Origin: Omphiscola glabra | Taxonomy: Eukaryota; Mollusca; Gastropoda; Lymnaeidae | Assembly (NCBI GenBank): GCA_964017045.1 | Contig: OZ024807.1 | Location: forward strand, 22,985,097 to 23,049,096 | DNA: 64,000 bases | Direction: 5' to 3' | Part shown: piece by piece, positions 48,112 through 58,934 of the stretch | Layout of the letters: each line of letters opens with the position of its first letter | How positions within the stretch are numbered: the stretch's first letter is position 1 | Program-made: the position numbers and the translations under genes | The notes under the pieces: model-generated | Told to the model about the DNA's origin: nothing | The model's database searches: none | The model's input: only the letters and a program-made list of their open reading frames with translations

Positions 48112-48901
48112 CTTACCAAAAAAACAAAAAAACAAAATTGAAAGAAAAAGATTAAAATAATAGTACTAATAATAATACAATAAAATTAACACATATATTT
48201 ATTGATATGTAAAAATGAGTATGCCATACAAAATAAGATAGGATTCTTTCATTGATGATGAAAAACATATATTTATTTTTTTTTTTTTTTACTTTGTACT
48301 TATTCAATATCAGAATAAAAATTAATAAATATTCTAACCAAGAAAATAGTGTTACATTTAGAAACATTTAAACACTAGACGTTTGAGTTTTTCTCTAGTG
48401 TAAAAATCAGCAATCAAATGCCATAAACTTAACTCACTTAAGGACAAGAATTACTTATGTACTCATCATATAGATTTTTGTCAGATGACGAAGGACTCTA
48501 GCAAATCCAAGATACTAAGAAAACAAAATGGATTGTTATTCCTTTTGCCCCTAACTTTAAGGGAAAGACTTCGCCCATTTAAAGATGATCTTTTGTGTAT
48601 GTAATAAGAGGCAGGGGTGTATCATCCTTTTATTTAATTTTTTGGTGTTAGTTTTTCATGACAATAATTTTTTGAAATAGTTCTTAAAGAGACGGTTAAT
48701 AAGAGATCACGGAGAAAAGTTAAAATGTAATCAGTTACAATCATCATTAGGAGGGGTACAATTATTCCAGTAGAATGTATTGCATTTTAGTTCTTATTCC
48801 ATTTTTGTTGTGTTTTTTTATAAAAAAAAAAGAATTACGAATTTTCCATAATTATTTTTTAAATATACCCATTGTACCGATAAATTTAATTGTTCTAAAA
48901 A

Positions 48902-48920
48902 TATAAATACATAATATATA

Positions 48921-48965
<45 letters not shown>
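48902..48965. repeat. (TA)n microsatellite
   Basis: About 60 bp of TA dinucleotides in the gene M intron, just after the exon 10 donor. Similar tracts lie at 47600-47645, 55500-55522, 56922-56960, 58885-58960, 62108-62170 and 63449-63482. Confidence 0.9.
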
Positions 48966-48966
<1 letters not shown>

Positions 48967-48982
48967 CATGTCAGGCACTTAC

Positions 48983-49066
48983 GAGAAATTACAGGTGAAA
49001 TGGTAATGCCAGGTAAATTGTCCATCAGACTAGACACTGGCCGACAAGTAAAGCTCTTTGTCTCAA
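48983..49066 (-). CDS. Gene M exon 10: F-G strands of the split Ig-like domain
   Basis: 84 bp, phase 1-1, acceptor CCATATCAAG, donor C|GTAAGT. It encodes ETKSFTCRPVSSLMDNLPG and ITISPVIS, nearly collinear with gene P exon 10. Confidence 0.9.
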
Positions 49067-49684
49067 CTTGATATGGAAATAAAATGTGCATTGGCTACCT
49101 CATTATTTACACAAATAAACATGTAAAATGCCCTTACTCCTTTACATAAATGTATATATGTATATATACATTTATATTTTGTAGAACCCCGTCCTGGGTA
49201 TATTTTTGTGAATGAAAAATAACTACAGGTACGAAGATGAAAACATATCGTAGGGTGTCAAATTGCAAAGGGACGATGCTGGCACGACCATGCGGTTAAC
49301 AGCATTAATAAATCAAGGTATTGGAATAGTTTTGAGGCAGAGCTGAAAACCAAACGAGTGAATGTAAAAACTCAGGCAGATAAATAAAGATGAAACAATT
49401 TAACCATATATTACTTGCTTTTTTTTTTCATATTTGAGCATTACGAGTGACAGTTTTCTAAGCAAGACTAAGTGTTATCCACTCAAACGAGATAGATGGC
49501 AGAAGCAGAACTTATCAAAAAGGTATCTACAATATATATATTTAATTTATATATATACTTGTTTAGTTTTCAGTTGTGATAAACGTATTTTTTATCATGT
49601 TTTAAACAAACTACACTGTTTTTTTTAGTTTTATTTTATTTGATAATGACATGCACTGTTATAACTGTTTACAAATTGTGTTAC

Positions 49685-49894
49685 CTTTATTTTCGTGGTA
49701 ATAAGACAAAACATTGGCACCAGTCTCGCCTACGCACAATGTACCATTATTTAACACACATGAACACTGGAAACTCCCTGGCGGGTTCCCTTGAGATGTT
49801 AGAGAGCACATGCAGTATTGTTTTCCATCGTATGTGTTTCTATAATCAATGAGATTAGTCTCGCAATAATTGTCAATGGCTGTCGATGTCAAAT
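49685..49894 (-). CDS. Gene M exon 9: first part of the split Ig-like domain
   Basis: Acceptor TTTTTATCCGATAG, donor G|GTAACA, phase 1-1. It contains YCMCSLTSQGNPPGSFQCSC, sharing the CxC...GNPPG core with gene P exon 9 but with Cys-rich sequence where gene P has Trp. It ends SYYHENK(G). Confidence 0.88.
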
Positions 49895-50184
49895 CTATCG
49901 GATAAAAATAAAGAAACATTTATGTTAATTATAGTAACAACTAATAATACAATTGTATACGATTTCTAATTATCATATATTAAAATATGCTTATTTTGTA
50001 GCATCGAAAGCATTTCACATTTTTAAAAAATTAATTATTCTTAATTTCAATACATTAGAAAAACAAAGAGTAATTATACGTTAAGTAATAGTTAACTTTA
50101 TGTTTAACTTAATTTATTTGAATTTCCAAGATTCATAGAATGCCGTTTAATTTCGTAGATATTTAACAATTAATATTTTCTTAC

Positions 50185-50386
50185 AAAAGAATTATGGTGA
50201 TGTGAAGTCATTTGAAAGCAATGTTGTGTTCCCGTTTGATTCATTCATTAGTAAAGTTATACGAAACTGGTGGTATCCTAATCCTAGTGTCTTGGGATGC
50301 AATGATAGAATGCATTCTGTAACTCCAAGAGAGCCAGTGTAGAATTCGTGTATGTTGATTGAAGCGTTCCTTTGAACAATCATGCC
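50185..50386 (-). pseudogene. Gene M exon 8: second half of GYH module 3 with in-frame TAA
   Basis: Acceptor TTCTTCCTATAG, donor T|GTAAGA, phase 0-1. It contains KTLGLGYHQFRITLLMNES and ends DFTSP followed by TAA at 50194-50192, where the homologous exons have TTA (Leu). The last two codons and the donor are intact after the stop. Confidence 0.88.
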
Positions 50387-50550
50387 CTATAGGAAGAAAC
50401 ATGTAGATTGTATCATAGTTATTTTCTAATATATTTCAGGTGGATACATACACATTAAAAGTGCCATAAAGTCTTTATGTAGCCTGCCCCCCTTTAAATG
50501 TGTTGATCATAAAAGGACAAGAACCAATCAAACCACAACATGTAATGATT

Positions 50551-52087
50551 ACCGCTGTACTTTTGTCATCAAAGTACATGAACCTCTCAAACCATTTGAT
50601 GAATGCCACTGTACTTTTGTCATCAAAGTACATGAACCTCTCAAACCATTTGATGAATACCACTGTACTTTTGTCATCAAAGTACATGGACCTCTCAAAC
50701 CATTTGATGAATACCACAGTACTTTTGTCATCAAAGTACATGAACCTCTCAAACCATTTGATGAATACCACTGTACTTTTGTCATCAAAGTACATTAACC
50801 TCTCAAACCATTTGATGAATACCACTGTACTTTTGTCATCAAAGTACATGAACCTCTCAAACCATTTGATGAATACCACTGTACTTTTGTCATCAAAGTA
50901 CATGAACCTCTCAAACCATTTGATGAATACCACTGTACTTTTGTCATCAAAGTACATGGACCTCTCAAACCATTTGATGAATACCACTGTACTTTTGTCA
51001 TCAAAGTACATGGACCTAACAAACGATTTGATGAATACCACTGTACTTTTGTCATCAAAGTACATGGACCTCTCAAACCATTTGATGAATACCACTGTAC
51101 TTTTGTCATCAAAGTACATGGACCTCTCAAACCATTTGATGAATACCACTGTACTTTTGTCATCAAAGTACATGGACCTCTCAAACCATTTGATGAATAC
51201 CACTGTACTTTTGTCATCAAAGTACATGGACCTCTCAAACCATTTGATGAATACCACTGTACTTTTGTCATCAAAGTACATGGACCTCTCAAACCATTTG
51301 ATGAATACCACTGTACTTTTGTCATCAAAGTACATGGACCTCTCAAACCATTTGATGAATACCACTGTACTTTTGTCATCCAATTACATGGACCTCTCAA
51401 ACCATTTGATGAATACCACTGTACTTTTGTCATCAAAGTACATGGACCTCTCAAACCATTTGATGAATACCACTGTACTTTTGTCATCGAAGTACATGAA
51501 CCTCTCAAACAATTTGATGAATACCACTGTACTTTTGTCATCAAAGTACATGAACCTCTCAAACCATTTGATGAATACCACAGTACTTTTGTCATCAAAG
51601 TACATGGACCTCTCAAACCATTTGATGAATACCACTGTACTTTTGTCATCAAATTACATGGACCTCTCAAACCATTTGATGAATACTACTGTACTTTTGT
51701 CATCAAAGTACATGGACCTCTCAAACCATTTGATGAATACCACTGTACTTTTGTCATCAAAGTACATGGACCTCTCAAACCATTTGATGAATACCACTGT
51801 ACTTTTGTCATCAAAGTACACGGACCTCTCAAACCATTTGATGAATACTACTGTACTTTTGTCATCAAAGTACATGCACCTCTCAAACCATTTGATGAAT
51901 ACCACTGTACTTTTGTCATCAAAGTACATGGACCTCTCAAACCATTTGATGAATACCACTGTACTTATGTCATCAAAGTACATGAACCTCTCAAACCATT
52001 TGATGAATACCACTATACTTTTGTCATCAAAGTACAGGAACCTCTCAAACCATTTGATGACTACCACTGTACTTTTGTTATCAAAGG
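50551..52087. repeat. 54-bp minisatellite, 28 exact periods
   Basis: The unit runs TGTACTTTTGTCATC, AAAGTACATGGACC, TCTCAAACCATTTGATGAATACCAC (split here for length). The start GTACTTTTGT occurs at 50557 and again at 52069, exactly 28 x 54 bp later, so no net length change has occurred between units. Each unit contains an inverted repeat (TGTACTTT...AAAGTACA, 7-base loop). As 54 is divisible by three, the array is open on both strands, up to 538 codons; these are not genes. It lies in intron 7 of gene M. Decayed half units flank it (GAACCAATCAAACC, GAACCAATCAATCG). Confidence 0.95.
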
Positions 52088-52797
52088 TGAAGAACCAATC
52101 AATCGTCACCATTTGATGATTCCATATAAATTGTGTTGACTTATTTTGTTTAAACTTGATACTATTCTCTATCGTATCATATTTCGTTGACAATTATTAA
52201 ACACTGTGGACATTATCAATGCCAGCCTTAGCAAGTTTAATGGCCCAATCAATTTTATATGTTGGTATCCAAACATCCTATAATTTGTCATTTTGACATT
52301 AACTATTAATATGAATACCAAACAAATGGCGATTGTTATCATAGACAAAAATGCAAACTTCTAAATAATTCTGGTAATATAAGACCAGAGGAATAATTCA
52401 AGAGCCAAACACACTCATTTTTAATTTTTTTTTTTAATTAAATAACAAATTGTAAGAGTGATCTCACTCGTAACATTGTTTAATTTCTTTATGGTGCAAT
52501 ACAGTATACATGTTTTGCTAAGAGATCAACTAAAGAGGACATCCATAAGTTAAAAGAAAATTAATATTTTGGAATACACAAAGTGGGCTTTCAGCAAGAT
52601 ATAATAAAAACCAATTCCAGCTTCCACAGTAGCAAAGCTCATTTGCAACACCAAGCCTTCGTCCACATTGGTCCGTTTTTGTACAAAACACTTGCTCCTC
52701 TTCCAATTTGCGGATATCTTTTATGAACGAGCCCTTCGACTTTTAGTGTGCAGTTGCTTTATTTACTAAGTATTGAACTTTAAAAAAAAAAATTCTT

Positions 52798-52945
52798 CAT
52801 AACTAGCACACTATTGTGGTGTCATAACTAGTACGATATTGTGTTATCATAATTATAATGCTATTGTGGTTTCATTACTAGTACGCTAATGTGGTAGCAT
52901 AGCTAGTACGTCATTCATGCATCATAACTATTTCACTATTGGTGT
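52798..52945. repeat. Decayed short tandem repeat, about 30-bp unit
   Basis: CATAACTAGTACGATATTGTG-like units recur five or six times with substitutions (CATTACTAGTACGCTAATGTG, CATAGCTAGTACGTCATTC). It lies in intron 7 of gene M. Confidence 0.6.
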
Positions 52946-53829
52946 ATTATACATAATATACAATTAATTAAGCAATATTTCCTGGCCTTTGTGTGATCAA
53001 AAACATCTATGCTATTTCCATAATGTAGTCGACAGGTAACATCATTTTAAATACACAGCATAACCTAAGATGTGAGCATGGCCTGAGTAATGCATGCTGT
53101 TAAATACGTTTTAAGCAATTTTAATTATAACATGATTCGTCTCCAGTTGTAATATTACTAGTTACTGTACATGGAAAATATCCAGACATTGATTTGAGTC
53201 TAAAGTGAAAATGTAGAAATTTTTTTTTTTTCATTTTTAAAGATTTTTTTTACATGGACGCATATTATCTACAAACGAAAATATGTCTTTACCACAATAA
53301 TTCAGATATTCCGATTTGTTTTCAAATTTAGTGAATCTGTACATTTTCTTTCAAACATTTCTTACGTCTCGCTTGTAACCATTAAAATAGCTGTTGCTAT
53401 ATCGTATCATTAGCTCAAATCGTGAAAGTCAATGATTAGACAGCATTATCAGCGTTGACGTTTTAAAATTACAACGCGAAAACAGTTTTTAAAAAAAGCA
53501 TGATTATATTAGACTTATAATAAATCTGCCTTTTGGCGTGACGAGTTTTAATTTTGTTGTTGGTGTATAAAATGTTTCAACACAATTGTTCTCTGCAAGT
53601 TTCTTTGCTGTAATATGTAAGCCATAAAAATCTGGGCTCCTAATGTATTCCAAAAGTGTGTTTTTTTTAAAACTTAGTCTAAAAACAGATATATACGTAT
53701 TAAAAGCAAATTAACGTGAAATAGATTTGCCAATGCCTTAAGATTGCACTCTTTGTAATATCCTCATGGGTTTATCATGAGTTTCTAACTTTCGGTATAA
53801 GAATGGCGGAACACATGTCACGTATTTAC

Positions 53830-53948
53830 ATTAGTTTTGATTTGGTACTGGCAGCCAACATCTCTTGTTTCTATACTATGACGACACGAGACGCTGACTG
53901 CCTTGTCTGATACTTCTTTGTAGATGCACCCGGGGACATAGTCAGTGG
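53830..53948 (-). CDS. Gene M exon 7: first half of GYH module 3
   Basis: Acceptor CTCTAAATATCAG, donor AAT|GTAAAT, phase 1-0. It encodes TDYVPGCIYKEVSDK, VSVSCRHSIETRDVG and CQYQIKTN. It was found by comparison with gene P exon 7, with the same cysteines and end. Confidence 0.88.
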
Positions 53949-54458
53949 CTGATATTTAGAGAGAAGTTAATCAATTGAAAAAAAAACAAGTGATTTTTTC
54001 CATATGTGCATGATGTTTGTTTGTTGTATGAACTAATACTAGTGAACATAATTTATTTTATGCAAAACATTTACAATTTTTTATTATGTAAATTCAAGAA
54101 GAAATTTACTAATTTATCTTCCCATAAAAAAGTTCCTTTTTATTTACTACCCGTTATATTAGATGAACATTTAAACAATAATAAACAATTTGAAAAAACA
54201 GAAAAGATCAAATTAGTTTTTGACTGTATCTTTCGAATTTGTAACAAGTAAAATGCATAATTTAATTTTTTTCTACAATGTGTCTAGACATACAAATATC
54301 TTTTAGGAAAGAAAAATAAGTAATATCACTTTAAATGAATAAATCAAATATAATCTTACAATACAAAATGAGACACATAATTTTCTTTTAGCAATAAAAA
54401 CATCGTTTTATTTAATTTACGAAAGAGAAAGAGACACAATTAATTGTAAGACACTTAC

Positions 54459-54672
54459 TCAGTTTCAAAGGAGTCGTCAAGCCACTTTGATAATTGTTTA
54501 CCGTTCCATTTGTATCATTTGTTACCATGGTTACTCGAAATTCGTGGTATCCCTGTGCTAGATAGGTTAAATTTACTTTCAGCTTGCATTCATGGACGAG
54601 CGTCGACTCACCTAAGAAGTCGGCAAACTTTATTTCAAGCGGTTTTACCTTTTCAACTCCCCGAGATGTTCC
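54459..54672 (-). CDS. Gene M exon 6: second half of GYH module 2
   Basis: Acceptor GCCTTAATTTAG, donor A|GTAAGT, phase 0-1. It contains LTYLAQGYHEFRVTMVTNDT and ends LTTPLKL, matching the module signature. Confidence 0.92.
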
Positions 54673-55228
54673 CTAAATTAAGGCACAACGTCAATAAATA
54701 TACTATTGTGGAAGGAAATAAAAAAAATGAAGATAATTTAAAACACAAAACAAATCAGCCGACAACATTACGAAACAACGAGGAATGAGATTATCGTATG
54801 AAGCCATCAAAGTGTCGCCTGTTTGTTATGGCCTATTTATATATCTCTATCTATCCCGGCTTCTGGATATAATGATAATGAGGTTATTTCTGTTTTAATT
54901 GGTTAGAGTTGACACTATGGAATCTCCATATTTCACACAATCCCTTGCTTAGATAGAGCTAATGCCACCAGGTTCGAGCAAATATTTAATCGTCACATCT
55001 CTCCACGAATAGGCCTACAACATTGCCGATGGCCGAACATGCAATTCCTAAATATAATGGAAAAAAGTTGCTGTCAGGCTTAGATCACAACATGCGCCTC
55101 CTCCTAAGATAGTTGCTACAATAAATTTCTCGTTCCGAACCCCCACTTCCCTCACCTTTTGAGAATCATCATTGCCAGTTCGCTGCACACAATTGTTTAA
55201 AATGTGGGCATGCATGCTATTTACTTAC

Positions 55229-55350
55229 ATTCGTAAGGATCTCAAAATCGCACCTCACAAGATTACTTATCCTAGCTGATCGACATATCACAACAACTTC
55301 ACGTTTGATGACCTCTGGGTAGTTGCAGACAGGAACGAACCCCGTAGAAA
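55229..55350 (-). CDS. Gene M exon 5: first half of GYH module 2
   Basis: Acceptor AATCTTTTGAAG, donor AAT|GTAAGT, phase 1-0. It encodes STGFVPVCNYPEVIKREVVV, ICRSARISNLVRC and DFEILTN. The three cysteines match those of gene P exon 5. Confidence 0.9.
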
Positions 55351-55571
55351 CTTCAAAAGATTTAGGTTTAAAAATAAAATCATTGACACCTTTTTTGGTT
55401 TTGTCTATATATTAAGTTACTGCACAGTTTTAAAAAGAAATATTGTTGTTGAAAGTATATTCATAGTTCTCAAGTATCAGAAAAATAAGAATTTAAAATA
55501 ATATATATATATATATATATATACATACATTTATATATAAAGTTTAACAACAAACAATTGCAAAAACGTAC

Positions 55572-55825
55572 GATTTAAAGTTGACGGAAATGACGCCAGT
55601 GCTGACCACAGCTCGAGCAGGATCACTAGTGTTGACCGCTGCACTGATTTGGAACTGGTGAGACTTGTGACCAAGCAGTGCCAGGGATATTACAAACAAG
55701 CAAGTGGTAGAGTTATTGGTAACGGTAGAGTAATCCAACCTCGATTCAAGATTGTGCATTGTCTCACGGCTGTTTGAAGTCAGATATCTGATCAACAACG
55801 ACGAATTACTTTGAACAGTCTCATT
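55572..55825 (-). CDS. Gene M exon 4: second half of GYH module 1, donor out of phase
   Basis: Acceptor ATCTTTACTTTCAG; starts in phase 0 with NETVQSNSSLLIRYLTSN. It contains LALLGHKSHQFQISAAV, a diverged signature, and ends VISVNFK. By homology the exon should end at 55573 in phase 1, but there is no GT there. The nearest donor, GTACGT, is one base later and gives phase 2, which would shift the frame of exon 5. Confidence 0.8.
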
Positions 55826-56068
55826 CTGAAAGTAAAGATAACGTGAGATGTTTTTGAATTTTTAAAAAAACAACAAAGATACAAGTTAATTTGTTGTTTT
55901 TGTTTTCAATGTAAAAACATAAAATTTAAAAAAAAAAATGATTATTATTTGCTAGGCATTATTTAAAAGAAAAATATATTAACTTTTATAATAAATTTAT
56001 TAACATGTATGTATATATTTGCTAAAATATGTATATATGTAACGTTTGTATAGTTTATTTATACTCGC

Positions 56069-56184
56069 ATCTATATGAAGGGTGCACTCTGCTGCTGGAA
56101 ATAGTATGTCTGTTTTTTGCAAAATCATGAACATATAATCAGGGCTGACGTAAAACTCGTCCCAGTTCAATTTTGAGATATCAG
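56069..56184 (-). CDS. Gene M exon 3: first half of GYH module 1
   Basis: Acceptor GTTGAAATCTGCAG; phase 1-0. It encodes DISKLNWDEFYVSPDYM, FMILQKTDILFP and AECTLHID, with the Trp aligned to gene P exon 3. The correct phase is reached only with a GC donor (GAT|GCGAGT). Confidence 0.82.
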
Positions 56185-56918
56185 CTGCAGATTTCAACCA
56201 AAGATATCATCATTAGCAAATAAGTTTGGAAATATGGGATTACCGTCCACTGGATGATTTTATTTGATTGTTAATAAATCTGTGGGGTCAGAAACTGGGG
56301 ATGTGATCGTTTTATTTTTCATCAGGCAGCACACAATATACATTAGAACGGATGAGTGCATTTGATCAATAATTAACACTCTTCGGTAAAGAAACATCAA
56401 GGAAATAGGATAGGTTGTGCACACTTTTTATGTGATGAAGAAGTTTTTCGTTTTAATTTTAAAAATAGCACGTATTTTGCCAATGTCGGAAATTACAGTA
56501 CAAGGCGTTGCCACAATGTGGGCTCATTTACAAAAGGAACACCAGCCTAGGAATTAAAATGCAGTTGGAAAATGTAAAAACAAATAAAAATATGTGAACT
56601 ATTTATTCTACAATTTTCTTTTTTTCAATTTCAAGGGCAAGGAAAATGGAGTGGGTGTATATTTTTTTAAATTAGTTTTTATGTTCTTGAGTGAAGTCGT
56701 ATCCGTCATAACAATATTTCAAAAATACAAACAAACATCACAGCACATATTATTGGTATATGGATGATTTAATAAAAATGGTAATTATACATATTAATAT
56801 TAAGATTATATTTATTCGTTTTAGCTTTTAAAATTGAGGAAAAATTGGTGTCTAGTCTCGGGGTACATTTTAATATCATTATCTCGAAGCCTTATTATTT
56901 TAATGATAAGAAATTAGG

Positions 56919-56962
<44 letters not shown>

Positions 56963-57262
56963 TAAATAATTATATTCTTTAAACGGGTGTTCAAGACATA
57001 TTTTTTAAACACAGTCCCGATGCAGGAACCCATAATAATTAAAGTCTGCATTAAAGTAAATCCAATGCAAAGAAAGCTGTTGGACATACCATCTTCTCGA
57101 TACTCGCATTGTGATTTTCCATGAAATGTTTCCAAATGTAAAACTATTAATTATATAACCATAACTGTAATTTGACTGCATTTTTTGGATATTTAAACAT
57201 TAGCCGTTTATTCAGATGAATTGTGGAGACAATATTTATTAAACAACAGCTAATGTTCTTAC

Positions 57263-57613
57263 CATAGACTTCAAATGAGTCACACACGGTGATCGCTGAA
57301 GCTCTATAGTGACACTGTAACAGCCTGAAGGTGGCTAGCTTAGTCAGATTAGTGTACGACACCTTGCCGTATAGCGTGATCGTTTGAATCAAGAGACCGG
57401 CATCATCGGAGTCTGCAGATGCCCAGAGTAGAACATTGGCCAGGTTTGGTGTGATAGGGTGACACAAAGACGTCTCACAAATGTTTATGATGTACGTCTT
57501 ATTTTCTTCGGGGCTGAATAAGCTCCAGGTGATGTTCGTGGCATTCATGGCGTGGACGTCACACGAGAAGTTAAACTGGGCGCGGTCCTTAATGATGCAA
57601 GGTTTTTGACACG
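57263..57613 (-). CDS. Gene M exon 2: N-terminal Ig-like domain
   Basis: Acceptor TTTTTTCGTTTCCAG, donor G|GTAAGA, phase 1-1, 117 codons. It contains CQKPCIIKDRAQFNFSCDV, NATNITWSLFS, ICETSLCHPITPN and LLQCHYRASAITVCDSFEV. The two-cysteine start CQKPC would be near the mature N terminus. About half the residues agree with gene P exon 2 by eye. Confidence 0.93.
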
Positions 57614-58591
57614 CTGGAAACGAAAAAAAATGTTTTACTAATAATATTCGATCTATTCGTAGAACTATTGCTTTAGATTTTTCATTATATAACATTTAAT
57701 TGGTACAATATTGTGAAATATCTATTATTAAATGTTTAAAGGAATATAAAAACCTACTGGCATGTAGTACATATTTAGCGTATTAGAAATACTCAAATAG
57801 AATAGCTAAGTACGATTATTAAAATACTAGTTATTTGAAATTGTGGAGTAGTGCTTCCTAAACTTTTAAGTTGGACCAGTACCCTCATTTTTAAAATGTA
57901 TTTCCTTATCATTTTTTTTACTTTGTGCCCATGTTAATAAACACATAATACTTATGGAATCAGAACCAATTGGTTGACATTCTTGTTAATGAAAGTGTTG
58001 AACACAAAGTGCAAAAAATATATATTATGTTCAATTACTTGGTAATACTATAACATATTAATGCAAACACTATTTCTGAGTGGTATTTTAATTTAATTTT
58101 ATTAAAAAACTTTCGAGGGAAATTAAGCACACATAAAACAGTTGGGCTTAACCGGCTGCAGATGTTTTTGTTTTTTTTTACACCGTATCCGGGTATTATG
58201 AGAAATTTGTTTTTAAAGTTGTTGTTTAAACGTTATATTCTAGAGGCCCTTGTGAAGTACTAGTGAATGACTTTCATTCGGATGTCGTGTTATATTCACA
58301 AGATTCAATATGAATTCCAGTGTCTATAGTCTCATAAAGCTCGCGGATCACTATATTTTGTAACATTGATCTAGATTCCATTCCATTTCTATATTTCTTT
58401 CAATTAATAGTTGTTTTTATTTTACTGTGGAAAAATTTAATAAGTTCATACATGTCTAGATTATCTTTCAAACAGCGTGTTAGTCGTTTACACAGTTGCT
58501 ATTTGATAAGTCAATTCCAATATGTTTTCTGATGAATTCGTTCGGTTTTTTTTTTTTTTTTATTATTTATGAAATAATTAAATATACATAC

Positions 58592-58646
58592 CTATCAAAC
58601 TGATTCCATACAAGACCAAAGCCACGAATGTCATGTATTGAGCCAT
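58592..58646 (-). CDS. Gene M exon 1: signal peptide
   Basis: ATG at 58646 begins MAQYMTFVALVLYGISLI plus one base, a compact hydrophobic signal peptide. Donor G|GTATGT, phase 1, joins exon 2 as Ala-Cys-Gln-Lys. The context CTAAAAATGG is a good translation start. Confidence 0.85.
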
Positions 58647-58890
58647 TTTTAGAAATCAGTTTTCTCAGATCTTAAAGATAGTACTGGTAGTAAAAAATAA
58701 ATACTACACATGCATATATGCGTAGCCTATTAAAAAAAAAAAAGAATAACAAATAAACACAGTAATCAAATTGTATCGGATGGTATGTCTTCGCTTTGGT
58801 GTTGTTTTGTTGTGTGTTTTTCTTTATTTTGCTTCGTCTTGCTTACAAATGTAATAATTATTTACACACACAATTGTTTGTATACATATG

Positions 58891-58934
<44 letters not shown>

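Larger units (their letters stand above)
45152..58646 (-). pseudogene. Gene M: inverted paralogue of gene P, type I membrane form, with disabling lesions
   Basis: Exons on the minus strand, 5' to 3': 58646-58592, 57613-57263, 56184-56069, 55825-55572, 55350-55229, 54672-54459, 53948-53830, 50386-50185, 49894-49685, 49066-48983, 48111-47839, 46415-46106, 45676-45578, 45231-45152. The product has the architecture of gene P plus a transmembrane helix and a short cytoplasmic tail. All junction phases agree except after exon 4. Exon 8 has an in-frame TAA, exon 11 an in-frame TAG, and exon 12 one extra base. Splice sites, membrane exon and tail remain sound, so inactivation is recent, or the sequence has errors, or a truncated protein is made. 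A 54-bp minisatellite sits in intron 7. Confidence 0.8.

Noticed and set aside
50551..52087. CRISPR-like array
   Set aside because: Units are contiguous, with no unique spacers, and the genome is eukaryotic.
50500..52116. A 538-codon open frame, and long minus-strand frames, over the 54-bp array
   Set aside because: The unit is a multiple of three without stops, so frames stay open by construction. There is no signal peptide, splice context or codon signal, and the array lies within an intron.
54510..54788. Plus-strand 92-codon frame
   Set aside because: It is the antisense of gene M exon 6 and its flank.
56914..57135. Minus-strand frame METFHGKSQCEYRED as an exon of gene M
   Set aside because: It lies in the exon 2-3 intron; exons 2 and 3 join in phase without it, and gene P has no counterpart.
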